A stretch of DNA of 53,948 bases from an uncultured Bacilli bacterium (GTDB lineage: Bacteria; Bacillota_I; Bacilli_A; RF39; UBA660). Below are positions 9,095 to 19,087 of the stretch, piece after piece. The DNA is taken from contig CALVRN010000007.1 in the NCBI GenBank assembly GCA_944358675.1, positions 1 to 53,948 of the forward strand, written 5' to 3'. The notes under the pieces were generated by a model, which was not told the origin of the DNA, ran no database searches, and worked only from the letters and a program-made list of their open reading frames with translations. The position numbers and the translations under genes are program-made. Positions within the stretch are counted from its first letter, which is position 1. Every line of letters starts with the position of its first letter.

Positions 9095-9724
9095 TTATTT
9101 TCCTAATAAATCATTAACCTTTATATCACTACTAACATTTAATATAAATTGTTTCAAATCCTTTTCATCACCAACCACCATACCATAATGAATAGGAACT
9201 ACTTCTTTGGGTTTAATGTTATTAACATAACCAGCAGCTTCTAAAGCATCCATAGTATAAACACCACCAATAGGAATAAAAGCAACATCTATGTTTTTTA
9301 AAACAGATAAATTATCCATAATAACATCCGTATCACCCGCAATATAATATTTCTTACCTTCAAATTCAAGTACATAACCAACCCAATTACTTTCTTTTAA
9401 ATGAAAAGTTTTATTTAAATTATATGCATAAACCGTTTTAAATCTAATAACACCATAATCATATTCTTCACAAGGTTTTACTTTAATAACCTTATCTTTA
9501 CTAAATCCCATTTCTAAACACTTATCATATATATCATAAGGACCAATAATAACTGTATTATCATTTTTAATATTTAAAATATCTTCTTTTGAAAAATGAT
9601 CATAATGACTATGGGTTATAAAAATATAATCTGCATCATACTTTCTATCCATCTTTATCGGATCAAAATATATTTTAATATTTCCACTAATTAAAATACT
9701 ACTTTGAATATTAACTGAAATCAT
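9095..9724 (-). CDS. metallo-beta-lactamase-fold hydrolase
   Basis: The 209-residue protein shows the MBL signature THSHYDHFSKEDI near residue 33 and a second metal site in IAGDTDVIMD near residue 128, with a final histidine in VPIHYGM. Its length and pattern fit the small UPF0173-like group of metal-dependent hydrolases. Substrate is unknown. It lies 9 bases after the OpuC permease/binding protein and has AGGAGG, so it is probably co-transcribed with the osmolyte transporter, though a functional link is not evident. Confidence 0.85.
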   Translation of the reverse strand: MISVNIQSSILISGNIKIYFDPIKMDRKYDADYIFITHSHYDHFSKEDILNIKNDNTVIIGPYDIYDKCLEMGFSKDKVIKVKPCEEYDYGVIRFKTVYAYNLNKTFHLKESNWVGYVLEFEGKKYYIAGDTDVIMDNLSVLKNIDVAFIPIGGVYTMDALEAAGYVNNIKPKEVVPIHYGMVVGDEKDLKQFILNVSSDIKVNDLLGK

Positions 9725-9733
9725 AAAAACCTC

Positions 9734-11299
9734 CTAAATTAAATTATTTTCTTTTAAAAACTCATTTGCCACAACTTCTGGATTTTTACCTAATTCATCA
9801 ACTTCATAATTTAACTCTTGAACACTATCATTAGTTAAATAAGAACCTAATTTATTTAATAAATTTTCTAGTTCAGGATACTCATCTAAAACTTCATTTC
9901 TAATAACTGGAACTGCATAATAAGGGGGAAAGAAATTCTTGTCATCCTCTAAAACCACCAAACCAAACTTTCTAAGTAATCCATCAGTTGTAAAAGCATC
10001 AATAACCTGACTATTATCATTCATTAAAGCTGTATATCTAGGACTACCATCAATCGCAATAACATCTGCAAAATCAAGTCCATAAGTTTTATTTAGACCA
10101 GCTAAACCATCCTCTCTATTAACAAATTCTAAAGTTGGAGAAATCTTTAACTCTCTAGCATAAGGAACAATATCAGATATTGTTTTCAAATTATATTTTA
10201 AAGCAGTATCTTGCCTAACTGCCAAAGCATAAGTATTATTAAAATTCATTTGTTTTAAAACAGATAAATTATATTTACTATTAAACTCTGATTTAACTGT
10301 TTGATACACCTTATTAACATCACTAATAGGTGAATATTTCAAAATATCTGTATAATCAGTTCCTAAATAATCAATATATAAATCTATATCTCCTCTTTGA
10401 ATGGCTGAAAATACAACCTGAGCACCACCTAAATTACATTTTCTATTAACTGTAATATCCGTATTAGCTTCAATATAATCAGAAACCATTTCACACAAAA
10501 TATTTTGTTCTGTAAAATCCTTACCACTTACCGTAATTGTTTTTTCATTATTATCATTAAATTTAACTTGACTTAAAAACACACCACCAATACTTAATAA
10601 AATTAAAAATAATATAACCTTTTGTATTTTACGTTTTCTTAATACTTCCTCTCTAGATAGATCTTTCATTTGTATACTAACAGGTGTTACTAACTTTTCT
10701 ATTAAACTAAAGAAATAATCAACAAATAAAGCTAAAATACAAGCTGGAATTGCCCCAGCTAAAATTTGATAATTATTAACCGTTCTAATACCAGAAAATA
10801 TCAAATAACCAAGACCGCCACCACCAATAAATGCTGACATAGTCATTAAACCTACTGCTGATACAGCAGAAATTCTAATACCAGCCATAATAACTGGTAA
10901 TGTTTGAGGAATCTGAATTTTAAACAAAATTTGACTTTTAGTAAGACCAATTCCCTTAGCCGATTCAATCATCGACTCACTAATACCATTAATACCAGTA
11001 TATGTATTTTTAATAATTGGTAGTAATGAATAAAGTATAACCACAATAATAGCAGGAATAGTTCCAATTCCGACAAACGGAATCATAAATCCCAGTAAAG
11101 CCATTGAAGGAACTGCTTGAATAACTGAAGAAAGTCCCAAAATAGGTTTATCCAATTTTCTAACATAACTAATTAAAATTCCAATAGGAACACCTATTAA
11201 AATAGAAAGACCAACAGCAATAAAAGTAAGCTCAATATGTTCTAAAAAAAGTGAAATAATTTGTTCATGATTTTGAATTACATAATCTATAAACTCCAT
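9734..11299 (-). CDS. OpuC-type osmolyte ABC transporter, permease fused to substrate-binding domain
   Basis: Residues 1-~215 form a binding-protein-dependent permease with six hydrophobic segments and the EAA-loop region (SMIESAKGIGLTKSQILFKI). A further membrane segment (VILFLILLSIGGVFL, ~228-243) links it to a periplasmic-type binding domain (residues ~250-521: ITVSGKDFTEQNILCEM, GGAQVVFSAIQRGDIDLYID, YALAVRQDT) of the glycine betaine/carnitine/choline class. OpuCB and OpuCC are thus one polypeptide, a known arrangement in some Firmicutes. It should import compatible solutes under osmotic stress, partnered by the ATPase immediately upstream. Confidence 0.9.
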   Translation of the reverse strand: MEFIDYVIQNHEQIISLFLEHIELTFIAVGLSILIGVPIGILISYVRKLDKPILGLSSVIQAVPSMALLGFMIPFVGIGTIPAIIVVILYSLLPIIKNTYTGINGISESMIESAKGIGLTKSQILFKIQIPQTLPVIMAGIRISAVSAVGLMTMSAFIGGGGLGYLIFSGIRTVNNYQILAGAIPACILALFVDYFFSLIEKLVTPVSIQMKDLSREEVLRKRKIQKVILFLILLSIGGVFLSQVKFNDNNEKTITVSGKDFTEQNILCEMVSDYIEANTDITVNRKCNLGGAQVVFSAIQRGDIDLYIDYLGTDYTDILKYSPISDVNKVYQTVKSEFNSKYNLSVLKQMNFNNTYALAVRQDTALKYNLKTISDIVPYARELKISPTLEFVNREDGLAGLNKTYGLDFADVIAIDGSPRYTALMNDNSQVIDAFTTDGLLRKFGLVVLEDDKNFFPPYYAVPVIRNEVLDEYPELENLLNKLGSYLTNDSVQELNYEVDELGKNPEVVANEFLKENNLI

Positions 11300-11300
11300 A

Positions 11301-12416
11301 TTATTCCTCCTCCAAGAACTGTTGACTTAAAGCCATAATTAAACTACTTCTAGTAATAAGACCACATAAATGATTTTCTTCATCTAAAACTGGAATATTA
11401 GAAAGTCTACTTTCTGTAACTAACTTAGCTAAAGTACTAATAGAATCACCTTTTTTAACAGTAGGAATATCTTTAAGCATATATTCACTAGCTTCTTTAT
11501 TCATTGCCTCTTTATCTGTAACACTTTCTGCATACAAAACTCCAAGAAAATTCTTTTTATCATCAACAACCATTAAACTATCAACCTTCATCATCTTCAT
11601 TTTATTAAGACAATAAAATACTGTATAATTTGGAAAACAAGTAACTGGTTTATCAATCATAATATCCTCAACTTTAATATACTTAGGACTTGTCCAAATT
11701 CTTTTTTTACCAACAAAATTTTTAACAAAATCATTTGCCGGATGTTTTAAAATATTTTCTGGAACATCATACTGAACTAACTCACCATTATCAAAAATTG
11801 CTATTTTATCAGCTAATTTTATAGCCTCATCCATATCATGAGTTACAAACACAATCGTTTTATGTAATTTTTCTTGTAATTTAAGTAATTCATCCTGTAA
11901 AGCAACTCTACTCATTGGATCTAAAGCACTAAAAGGCTCATCCATTAAAATAATATTAGGATTAGTAATAAAAGCTCTCGCAATTCCAATACGTTGCCCT
12001 TGCCCACCAGAAAGCTCACTAGGATATCTATCAAGTAAAGATTCATCTAATCCTATCATATTCATCATTTCTAACGAATCTTTATTTATTTTATTTTCAT
12101 CTACCTTTAATATTTTAGGAATAATTGTTATATTTTCTCTAACAGTCATATGCGGAAATAAACCAGTTTGTTGAATAACATATCCCATACTTCTTCGAAG
12201 TTTAATATCATCAATTTCTTTAATATCTTTTCCATCAATAAAAATATCACCTTTAGTCGGAACTATTAACTTATTAATCATTTTAAGTAAAGTTGTCTTA
12301 CCACAACCTGATTCACCAATTAAAACAGTAAATTTTCCCTTCTCAATATTAAAAGAAATATCTTTTAAAATCATATTATTTTTATAAGCTTTCGATACCT
12401 TTCTAAATTCAATCAT
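11301..12416 (-). CDS. opuCA: OpuC-type osmolyte ABC transporter ATP-binding protein with CBS domains
   Basis: The 371-residue ATPase has Walker A GESGCGKT at residues 34-41, a Q-loop near 82, the signature LSGGQGQR at 135-142, Walker B IILMDEPFSALDP and a His switch in FVTHDMDEA. Two CBS domains fill residues ~255-370 and in this family sense ionic strength or nucleotides. Position 140 of the signature is Gly where most relatives have Gln. I start at the ATG at 12416, where MIEFRKVSKAY matches family starts; AAAGG lies upstream. One base separates its stop from the next start. Confidence 0.92.
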   Translation of the reverse strand: MIEFRKVSKAYKNNMILKDISFNIEKGKFTVLIGESGCGKTTLLKMINKLIVPTKGDIFIDGKDIKEIDDIKLRRSMGYVIQQTGLFPHMTVRENITIIPKILKVDENKINKDSLEMMNMIGLDESLLDRYPSELSGGQGQRIGIARAFITNPNIILMDEPFSALDPMSRVALQDELLKLQEKLHKTIVFVTHDMDEAIKLADKIAIFDNGELVQYDVPENILKHPANDFVKNFVGKKRIWTSPKYIKVEDIMIDKPVTCFPNYTVFYCLNKMKMMKVDSLMVVDDKKNFLGVLYAESVTDKEAMNKEASEYMLKDIPTVKKGDSISTLAKLVTESRLSNIPVLDEENHLCGLITRSSLIMALSQQFLEEE

Positions 12417-12477
12417 CAAATCATCTACCTTTAATATAATTATATCATGTTCAAAAAAAAACAAAGCAAAAAAGAAA

Positions 12478-12503
12478 AAATTAGACACCTATTAGTGTCT
12501 AAT
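12478..12503 (-). terminator. terminator after dapF
   Basis: Reading leftward, TTAGACAC, loop TAATAG and GTGTCTAA are followed by a T-run. The stop codon of dapF lies within the left arm. Confidence 0.8.
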
Positions 12504-13341
12504 CAATTTCACCTTCATAAACAGTTCTAGCTGGACCTTTCATATAAACATGATTATCTTCTTTACTCCAAAGAATTTCCAACTTTCCACCAAGTAAATT
12601 AACGGTAACTTTTCTATCAGTATACCCATTTAAAATACTCGCTATAACCGAAGCGCATGCTCCAGTCCCACAAGCTAATGTCTCCCCAGTACCACGTTCC
12701 CAAACTCGCATATTAATTTCATTCTTACTAATAATTTCTATAAATTCAACATTTGTTTTATTAGGAAAACATTTGTCGTTTTCAATAATTGGTCCAATTT
12801 TAGCTATATCAATATTATTAATGTTATCAATAAAACATATTGCATGAGGATTTCCCATTGACACACAAGTAAATTTTTTAAATTCAACTTTAACATTAAT
12901 AAAATCAATACCATTCAAAGATTTTTCTTTAAAACCATTAATAACAGGTATTCTATCGGCATCAAGTATTGGTTCACCCATATCAACAGTAACTAAAGAA
13001 ACTTTTCCTTTTTCTATCTTTAAATCTAATGTTTTAATTCCAGACAAAGTTTCAACTGTAATAGATGTTTTATTAGTCATTTTTTTATCATAAACAAATT
13101 TAGCTAAACATCTTATTCCATTACCACACATCTCAGCTTCTGATCCATCAGGATTATATATATTCATTTTAAAATCGGCTATATCACTTTTACTAATTAA
13201 TATTAATCCATCAGAACCGATTCCAAAATGTCTATCACTAACCTTTTTTGAAAGTTCACTTGGATTTTCTATTGTTTGATTAATTGCATCTACATAAACA
13301 TAATCATTTCCAAGCCCTTCCATCTTTGTAAATTTAAGCAT
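12499..13341 (-). CDS. dapF: diaminopimelate epimerase
   Basis: The enzyme converts LL- to meso-diaminopimelate for lysine and peptidoglycan. The 280-residue protein has both catalytic cysteine motifs, [13 protein letters not shown] near residue 72 and [15 protein letters not shown] near residue 216, and the substrate-binding [13 protein letters not shown] at the start. Meso-DAP synthesis implies a walled cell, unlike mycoplasmas. The ATG at 13341 is preferred since the GTG three codons upstream is part of GAGGTG. It lies downstream of the GltD-like gene in the same direction. Confidence 0.95.
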   Translation of the reverse strand: MLKFTKMEGLGNDYVYVDAINQTIENPSELSKKVSDRHFGIGSDGLILISKSDIADFKMNIYNPDGSEAEMCGNGIRCLAKFVYDKKMTNKTSITVETLSGIKTLDLKIEKGKVSLVTVDMGEPILDADRIPVINGFKEKSLNGIDFINVKVEFKKFTCVSMGNPHAICFIDNINNIDIAKIGPIIENDKCFPNKTNVEFIEIISKNEINMRVWERGTGETLACGTGACASVIASILNGYTDRKVTVNLLGGKLEILWSKEDNHVYMKGPARTVYEGEID

Positions 13342-13374
13342 ATCTATCACCTCAAGTGCTTTTTAATTTTATAT

Positions 13375-14592
13375 TTATTTAGACTTTTTGTCAAACTTTT
13401 TTAAATAATTATCGATATTATATGCGGCATTTCTTCCAGAAACAGAAGCATATGCTACTGTATTTTCTTCTTTAATTAAATCTCCTCCTGCAAATACACC
13501 AGAAATTGAAGTCATTTGCCTCTTATCAGTTTTAATATATCCATCCATATCTAATTTAATTCCAAGTTTTTTAGTAATTTTTTCATCAGTTTTAGCTCCT
13601 ATTGCAAAAAACACATAATCACAAGGATAAATAAATTTATAACCATCATTTGTCATTAAATAAGCTTTATAAATATCTTTATTCTGAATTATTTGTTTAA
13701 CATTTGTATTAAATAAAAATTCAATGTTTTCATTTTTTGCATTTACTATCTCACAATTTGAAGCCTTCATCCTTTTTTCATCACCGCGGTAAACAACTAA
13801 AACATTAGCACCCCAATGTTTAGCTACTCTAGCCATATCCATAGCAGTATCACCACCACCGACTACAATTACATTCTTACCATTTAAATCAAGTTTTTGT
13901 TTACTTTCTAAAAATTCATTAGCTCCATAAACATTACATAAATTTTTACCTTTAATATTTGGTATTTTAGACTTATTAGCTCCAAATCCTAAAAATACTG
14001 CATCATAATTCTTTTTAAGTTCCTTAAGAGATATATCAACACCAAGTTCTTTGTTAAATTTAACTTCTATACCTAAATCTAAAATACGTTTAAATGTTTG
14101 ATCACAAATTTTTTTATCTAATCTAAAATCAGGAATTCCATGACTTATAATTCCCCCAACATAATCATATTTTTCATATATTGTTACATTATAACCTAAT
14201 TTCTTTAAAAAAGAGGCGCATGTAAGACCAGCTGGGCCCGCTCCGACTACTGCTACTGTTTTACCATTAAATTCTTCCATAGTATCAAAAACAGGATAAT
14301 TATCTTTTATAGCTCTATCTCCAATAACAGATTCAATATATCCTATTTGTACAGGTTCACCTTTTAATCTTCTAACACAATTACCCTCACATTGCCTTTC
14401 AAAAGGACAAATTCTACCACAAATAGAAGATAATACCGTAGTTTCACTAAGCACACTAAAAGCCTTTAAAAAATTTTCTTCCTTAGCTAACTTAATAAAA
14501 TTAGGAATATCATTTTTTAAAGGACAACCTTTTGTACAAGGTTTAACAGGACAATTTAAACAATAATTAACTAAATCTTTAAATTTATTCAT
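13375..14592 (-). CDS. GltD-like FAD/NAD(P) oxidoreductase with N-terminal Fe-S domain
   Basis: The 405-residue protein has an N-terminal double Fe-S domain (CLNCPVKPCTKGCPL, CGRICPFERQCEGNC), then FAD-binding VVGAGPAGLTCASFL near residue 115, NAD(P)-binding VVGGGDTAMDMARV near 243 and a final GVFAGGDL. This is the glutamate-synthase small-subunit fold, also used by NfnB/SudA and dihydropyrimidine dehydrogenase. No large GltA subunit is in the window, so it may be a stand-alone electron-transfer subunit. Its ribosome binding site AAGGA is in the end of noc, 3 bases upstream, so the two are coupled. Confidence 0.85.
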   Translation of the reverse strand: MNKFKDLVNYCLNCPVKPCTKGCPLKNDIPNFIKLAKEENFLKAFSVLSETTVLSSICGRICPFERQCEGNCVRRLKGEPVQIGYIESVIGDRAIKDNYPVFDTMEEFNGKTVAVVGAGPAGLTCASFLKKLGYNVTIYEKYDYVGGIISHGIPDFRLDKKICDQTFKRILDLGIEVKFNKELGVDISLKELKKNYDAVFLGFGANKSKIPNIKGKNLCNVYGANEFLESKQKLDLNGKNVIVVGGGDTAMDMARVAKHWGANVLVVYRGDEKRMKASNCEIVNAKNENIEFLFNTNVKQIIQNKDIYKAYLMTNDGYKFIYPCDYVFFAIGAKTDEKITKKLGIKLDMDGYIKTDKRQMTSISGVFAGGDLIKEENTVAYASVSGRNAAYNIDNYLKKFDKKSK

Positions 14593-14595
14593 AAA

Positions 14596-16329
14596 CTATT
14601 CCTTATTAATTGTAAATGTAACTTTATATTGATTACCTAAATCCAGCTCATCCATACTTACAAAATATCCATTCTGTTCAATTTTATCCGCACAATCCCT
14701 AAGAAGTTTTACAATCTGAGCAAAATGAGCTTGATTATTAACTGGTTTTACATTTTGTGTCACAGTACTAGCCATTGTGCCAACAGGATTAGCATTTGGA
14801 TGAACTGCATATTCATTTAAAGTATTATCCGCAATAATATCAGTACTTGGAATAGATGGTTGTGAAGCATTATCAATTGAAATATCACTTATTGGTTGAT
14901 TAACTATAGGTGTTACCTCTGGAGTTGTTTTTAATGGTGTAGGTTCAGTATTTAAATTAGGACTTACTGGTGCAACTCCTGATACTAAATTATTTGTTGA
15001 AACAACATTTTGAGAAGATTTTTTAGCATTAAATCTTCTTAAAGCATCAGCAACTGCTGATGAAATAACCTTTTTTGTATCTTCAGTAACATCATTTTCT
15101 ACAACTTGATTACTTATTTCAGGAACTCCTGTTTGAGCAATATTATTTTCATTACCATGTGTAACTGTCAAATTAGGATCTACAACAGGCTGAACATTTT
15201 GTTGAACAAAAGTATCTTCATTTAAACTAGGTGCTGGTGATGAAACTGGAACTGAACTAACACTTGGTTGAACATTAGAATTAGCCACTGATGCAGAATT
15301 CTGATTATTACTAGATTGTTCAATATCCACATGTTGATTAAACATACTATCAAACGTAACTCCTCCACTAACTGGTTGTGACTGAACAACTTTAGTTTTT
15401 TCTGGTTGAGGTGCCACATTTATAAATTTATTATTTTCTAGATTAACTGAATTTGAAACTTCTTCTCTTACTATTGGTTCACTTTGAACATCATTTCCCG
15501 GTTGCATTAAACCTGAAATATCTTTTTGTGGTTGTTCTTGTGGCACATTAATATCTTTAGCTTCCCTCATTATTTTGTCTATATCCATAATATTACCTCC
15601 CCTTTTTTCTTCTTCATCAAATAAACTTTCTATTTCTTCTGATACTGGTATATTATTTACTTCTTCTGTAGCAGTTTTTATATTAATTGTTTCAGATTTT
15701 GCTGGTCTATTATTAATTTGAGTTTTCTCTTTTAATTTTTCAATTTCTCTATCAGTTTGTTTAACAGTGAGTCTCTCTTCCACAATTCTATGAAGCATTT
15801 CTACCTGTTTTTCTTTATCAGGTATTCTAAGTAAACTTCTTGCATGTCTTTCAGAAATTTTATTATTAAGTAAATAATTTTGAACCTCATCATCTAAATT
15901 CAATAATCTTATTTTATTTGCAATTGTTGATTGAGCCTTACCAATCTTTTTAGCAAGCTCCTCTTGTGTAATATATCCCATATCTAAAATTCTTTTATAA
16001 GAAACAGCTTCTTCAATAGGACTTAATTGTTGTCTTTGAATATTTTCAAGTAACGCAATCTCTTCACTATCTTTATCCGATAAATTCACGATAATAGCAG
16101 GAATGGTAGATTTATTCGCAAGTTTACTAGCTTTATAACGTCTTTCGCCAGCAATAATCTCATATTTATTACTTACTGGTCTTACAACAATTGGCTGAAT
16201 AACACCATATTTACCAATAGATTCTGCAAGTTCTTCCAACTTTTCTTCATCAAACCTAATTCTAGGTTGAAATCTATTTGGTAAAATATCATTAATATTT
16301 AAAACAGTTAATTGACCGTTTTCGAACAC
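14596..16329 (-). CDS. noc: Noc-type ParB-family nucleoid occlusion protein with long linker
   Basis: The 577-residue protein holds an N-terminal ParB CTPase domain (PNRFQPRIRFDEEKLEELA, IAGERRYKA, LLENIQRQQLSPIEEA), a helix-turn-helix (GKAQSTIANKIRLL, then ISERHARSLL) and a C-terminal dimer domain (ending QYKVTFTINKE). The helix-turn-helix carries the Gln and Lys of GKxQSTIANK and the ERHAR of Bacillus Noc, not the GKSRPHIAN / MGHGR of Spo0J. Location beside rsmG is also the noc position. A 270-residue linker rich in N/S/P/Q/V (about 240-515) separates the domains, so it is twice the length of usual Noc (~280). The N-terminal amphipathic membrane helix of Noc is absent. No parA follows. GTG start with GGAGGGG six bases before. 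Confidence 0.88.
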   Translation of the reverse strand: MFENGQLTVLNINDILPNRFQPRIRFDEEKLEELAESIGKYGVIQPIVVRPVSNKYEIIAGERRYKASKLANKSTIPAIIVNLSDKDSEEIALLENIQRQQLSPIEEAVSYKRILDMGYITQEELAKKIGKAQSTIANKIRLLNLDDEVQNYLLNNKISERHARSLLRIPDKEKQVEMLHRIVEERLTVKQTDREIEKLKEKTQINNRPAKSETINIKTATEEVNNIPVSEEIESLFDEEEKRGGNIMDIDKIMREAKDINVPQEQPQKDISGLMQPGNDVQSEPIVREEVSNSVNLENNKFINVAPQPEKTKVVQSQPVSGGVTFDSMFNQHVDIEQSSNNQNSASVANSNVQPSVSSVPVSSPAPSLNEDTFVQQNVQPVVDPNLTVTHGNENNIAQTGVPEISNQVVENDVTEDTKKVISSAVADALRRFNAKKSSQNVVSTNNLVSGVAPVSPNLNTEPTPLKTTPEVTPIVNQPISDISIDNASQPSIPSTDIIADNTLNEYAVHPNANPVGTMASTVTQNVKPVNNQAHFAQIVKLLRDCADKIEQNGYFVSMDELDLGNQYKVTFTINKE

Positions 16330-16360
16330 AATCCACCCCTCCCTTCTATTCTTTTATTTT

Positions 16361-16389
16361 ATCATACTATTTTTCGGGAAATAATTCAA
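16361..16389 (-). promoter_or_regulatory. noc promoter with NBS-like operator in the spacer
   Basis: On the minus strand TTGAAT (16389-16384), a 17-bp spacer and TATGAT (16366-16361) form a good vegetative promoter. The spacer contains ATTTCCCGAAAAAT (16382-16369), which differs from the Noc binding site ATTTCCCGGGAAAT at two of 14 positions. A Noc dimer here would block RNA polymerase, so autorepression is likely. Confidence 0.6.
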
Positions 16390-16444
16390 CTAAAATGACA
16401 TAAAAAAACAATATTAAACTAATATTTAATACTGTTTTACAAAA

Positions 16445-17143
16445 TTATAAAGTTTTCTTTTTAATTTCTGCATATCTTCTAGGAAATTTTTGTGGTGTCT
16501 TATCTACTTTAACAACATCAACTAAAGTTCTATTACTTTCTTCAAAAGGTAATTTAAACTCTAACACCTTATTAATTTTTAAATTTAATACCTTTAATGC
16601 GTTAATTCCATCAGAGCTATCATCAAGTCCTCTCATCGCAATTAAATGACCATGAACTTTAAGTAAAGAAGCACTATACTCAAGTAAAATAGGAAAGCTT
16701 GATAAAGCTCTAGCTGTCACAATATCAAAACATTCTCTATGTTCTTTTCCATATTCTTCTGCTCTTGAATGCACTAAAGTAACATTTTCCAAATTTAACT
16801 TCTTAACTACAATATCTAAAAAATTAATTCTCTTATTTAAAGCATCAACCAAAGTTAATTTTAAATTAGGAAAAAATATTTTAAGTACAACTCCTGGAAA
16901 ACCAGCTCCTGTTCCTAAATCACATAAACTATCAACTTTATTTAAATCAATTACTTTAACTAAAGTTAAACTATCGTAGAAATGTTTTAAAAACACTTGC
17001 TCTTTTTCAGTTATAGCTGTTAAATTAATCTTTTCATTCCATTCTTTTAACAAATCCGCATACTTTTCTAATTTACTTATCTCTTCATCAGTAACTTCAA
17101 TACCTAATTTTTTTACTTCAATTTTAAATTCTTCTATATTCAT
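16445..17143 (-). CDS. rsmG: 16S rRNA m7G527 methyltransferase
   Basis: RsmG (GidB) methylates G527 of 16S rRNA. The 232-residue protein has the family opening (KYADLLKEWNEKINLTAIT), SAM motif I DLGTGAGFPGVVLKI near residue 73 and VTARALSSFPILLEY. It begins one base after the mnmG stop in the same direction, within the conserved mnmE-mnmG-rsmG-noc cluster. Confidence 0.95.
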   Translation of the reverse strand: MNIEEFKIEVKKLGIEVTDEEISKLEKYADLLKEWNEKINLTAITEKEQVFLKHFYDSLTLVKVIDLNKVDSLCDLGTGAGFPGVVLKIFFPNLKLTLVDALNKRINFLDIVVKKLNLENVTLVHSRAEEYGKEHRECFDIVTARALSSFPILLEYSASLLKVHGHLIAMRGLDDSSDGINALKVLNLKINKVLEFKLPFEESNRTLVDVVKVDKTPQKFPRRYAEIKKKTL

Positions 17144-17144
17144 A

Positions 17145-18995
17145 TTAACCTCGCTTCATATACATCGTTAAAATAGAAATATCCGCTGGATTTACCCCAC
17201 TAATTCGCATTGCTTGTCCAATTGTAAGTGGCCTAACTTCTTTTAACTTTTGTTTAGCCTCACTAGCTAAATTATGCATCGCATCATAATCTATATCTTC
17301 AGGTATTTTTTTATCTTCTAAACTTTTTAACTTTTCAGCTTCGCGAAGAGCTTTATTAATATAACCTTCATATTTAGCTGAAATAGAAACTTGTTCCAAA
17401 ACCTCATTTTTATATTTATTATCTAAAAATTCAGTTAAATCCTCTATCTTAATTTCTGGTCTTCTAAGTAAATCATATAAAGAAACACCATCTTTTAAAG
17501 GTTTTGTACCCAATTTTTCTAAATAATCATTGTTCTTAGGAGTTAATCTTTTATCTTTAAATTCCAAAGTTGCCTTTTCAATATTCCTTTTTTTATTTAA
17601 AAATCTTTCATACTTTTCATCAGAAACAAGTCCAAATTTATGACCATATTCACGAAGTCTTAAATCCGCATTATCAGTTCTAAGAAGTAATCTATATTCA
17701 GCTCTAGAAGTAAGCAATCTATATGGATCTCTTATTCCTTTAGTAATTAAATCATCAATTAATACCCCAATATAAGCCTCATCCCTTCTTAAAATAAATG
17801 GCTCTTTTCCTTCTAATTTCAAACAAGCATTAATACCAGCCATTAATCCCTGACAAGCCGCCTCTTCATATCCACTCGTACCATTAATCTGACCTGCTGT
17901 AAATAAATTTTCGATTAATTTAGTTTCCAAATTAAACTTTAACTGTGTTGGATAAATTGCATCATATTCTATCGCATAAGCATATTTTAAAATTTTCGCA
18001 TTTTCTAAACCTGTCAAACTATGAACCATCTTCTCTTGCACATCATAAGGCATACTAGTTGAAAAACCTTGTAAGTAAATATCATCATAATATAAACTTT
18101 CCGGCTCTAAAAATAATTGATGTCTTTCTTTATCACTAAATCTAACTATTTTATCTTCAATAGATGGACAGTACCTAGGTCCAACACCTTTAATATCAGA
18201 TAAACCTCCATACATACTAGATTTATTCAAATTATCTCTAATAATTTTATGTGTTTCATCATTAGTATAAATTAAATAACAAGGTACTTGTTTATCAATA
18301 TCATACATCGGTTCATTATCAAAACTAAAAGTGTGATAAACACTATCTCCATCTTCTCTTTTTGCCTTCGAAAAATCAATACTATCGCGAGCAATCCTAG
18401 GTGGTGTTCCTGTTTTTAATCTTTTAATAATAAATCCTTTTTTAGCTAAATTATCACTTAAATAATTAGAAGGCTTCTCACCATGAGGTCCCTCTCTATG
18501 ATGATTATCACCAACCATAATATCCGCATTCATATAAGTACCTGTTGTCAAAATTACCGCTTTCGCATTAATCTCTTCGCCATCTTCAAGTAATACCCCA
18601 CTTACTTTATTATTTGGGGTTATTACATCTTTAACTAAAGCTTCTTTAATATCTAAATTATCCGTACTTTCCAAGGTTTTAAGCATATTTTTAGGATAAG
18701 TAATTTTATCTGCTTGCGCCCTTAAACTACGAACAGCTGGACCTTTAGCCGTATTAAGCATCTTTATTTGTAATAAACTTTTATCCGCATTATTTCCCAT
18801 CTCTCCGCCTAAGGCATCTATTTCTCTAACAACTATACCTTTCGCACTTCCACCAATCGATGGATTACAAGGCATATCCGCAATATTATTAATATTTCCT
18901 GTAACAAGTAATGTTTTGTGTCCCATGCGTGCACATGCTAAAGCTGCTTCACATCCCGCATGACCACCACCTACTACAATTACTTCATATTCCAT
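17145..18995 (-). CDS. mnmG: tRNA uridine-5-carboxymethylaminomethyl modification FAD enzyme
   Basis: MnmG works with MnmE to install cmnm5 at wobble U34. The 616-residue protein has the FAD motif VVGGGHAGCEAALACARMG, the signature GPRYCPSIEDKIVRFSDKERH, the QGFSTSMP segment, ESLYYDDIYLQG and a GTSGYEEAACQGLMAGINA block. The C-terminal helical domain for MnmE binding is complete. The ATG at 18995 matches the family start MEYEVIVVGG. About 430 bp of non-coding sequence with a small RNA-like locus separate it from mnmE, unusual for this pair. Confidence 0.96.
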   Translation of the reverse strand: MEYEVIVVGGGHAGCEAALACARMGHKTLLVTGNINNIADMPCNPSIGGSAKGIVVREIDALGGEMGNNADKSLLQIKMLNTAKGPAVRSLRAQADKITYPKNMLKTLESTDNLDIKEALVKDVITPNNKVSGVLLEDGEEINAKAVILTTGTYMNADIMVGDNHHREGPHGEKPSNYLSDNLAKKGFIIKRLKTGTPPRIARDSIDFSKAKREDGDSVYHTFSFDNEPMYDIDKQVPCYLIYTNDETHKIIRDNLNKSSMYGGLSDIKGVGPRYCPSIEDKIVRFSDKERHQLFLEPESLYYDDIYLQGFSTSMPYDVQEKMVHSLTGLENAKILKYAYAIEYDAIYPTQLKFNLETKLIENLFTAGQINGTSGYEEAACQGLMAGINACLKLEGKEPFILRRDEAYIGVLIDDLITKGIRDPYRLLTSRAEYRLLLRTDNADLRLREYGHKFGLVSDEKYERFLNKKRNIEKATLEFKDKRLTPKNNDYLEKLGTKPLKDGVSLYDLLRRPEIKIEDLTEFLDNKYKNEVLEQVSISAKYEGYINKALREAEKLKSLEDKKIPEDIDYDAMHNLASEAKQKLKEVRPLTIGQAMRISGVNPADISILTMYMKRG

Positions 18996-19087
18996 ACAAA
19001 TCACCACCAAATACTAGAGATAATTTTACAACATCAAAAAAAGATAGTCAAATAAATTAAATCTTTATTTAAAAATAATAAATTATA

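Noticed and set aside
9734-11299. Assembly error fusing permease and binding protein of OpuC
   Set aside because: The frame is continuous with a linking membrane segment, and this fusion is known in other Firmicutes.
15494-15507. ATTTCCCGG run inside noc as a Noc binding site
   Set aside because: Only one half-site matches (9 of 14); the other arm is unrelated.
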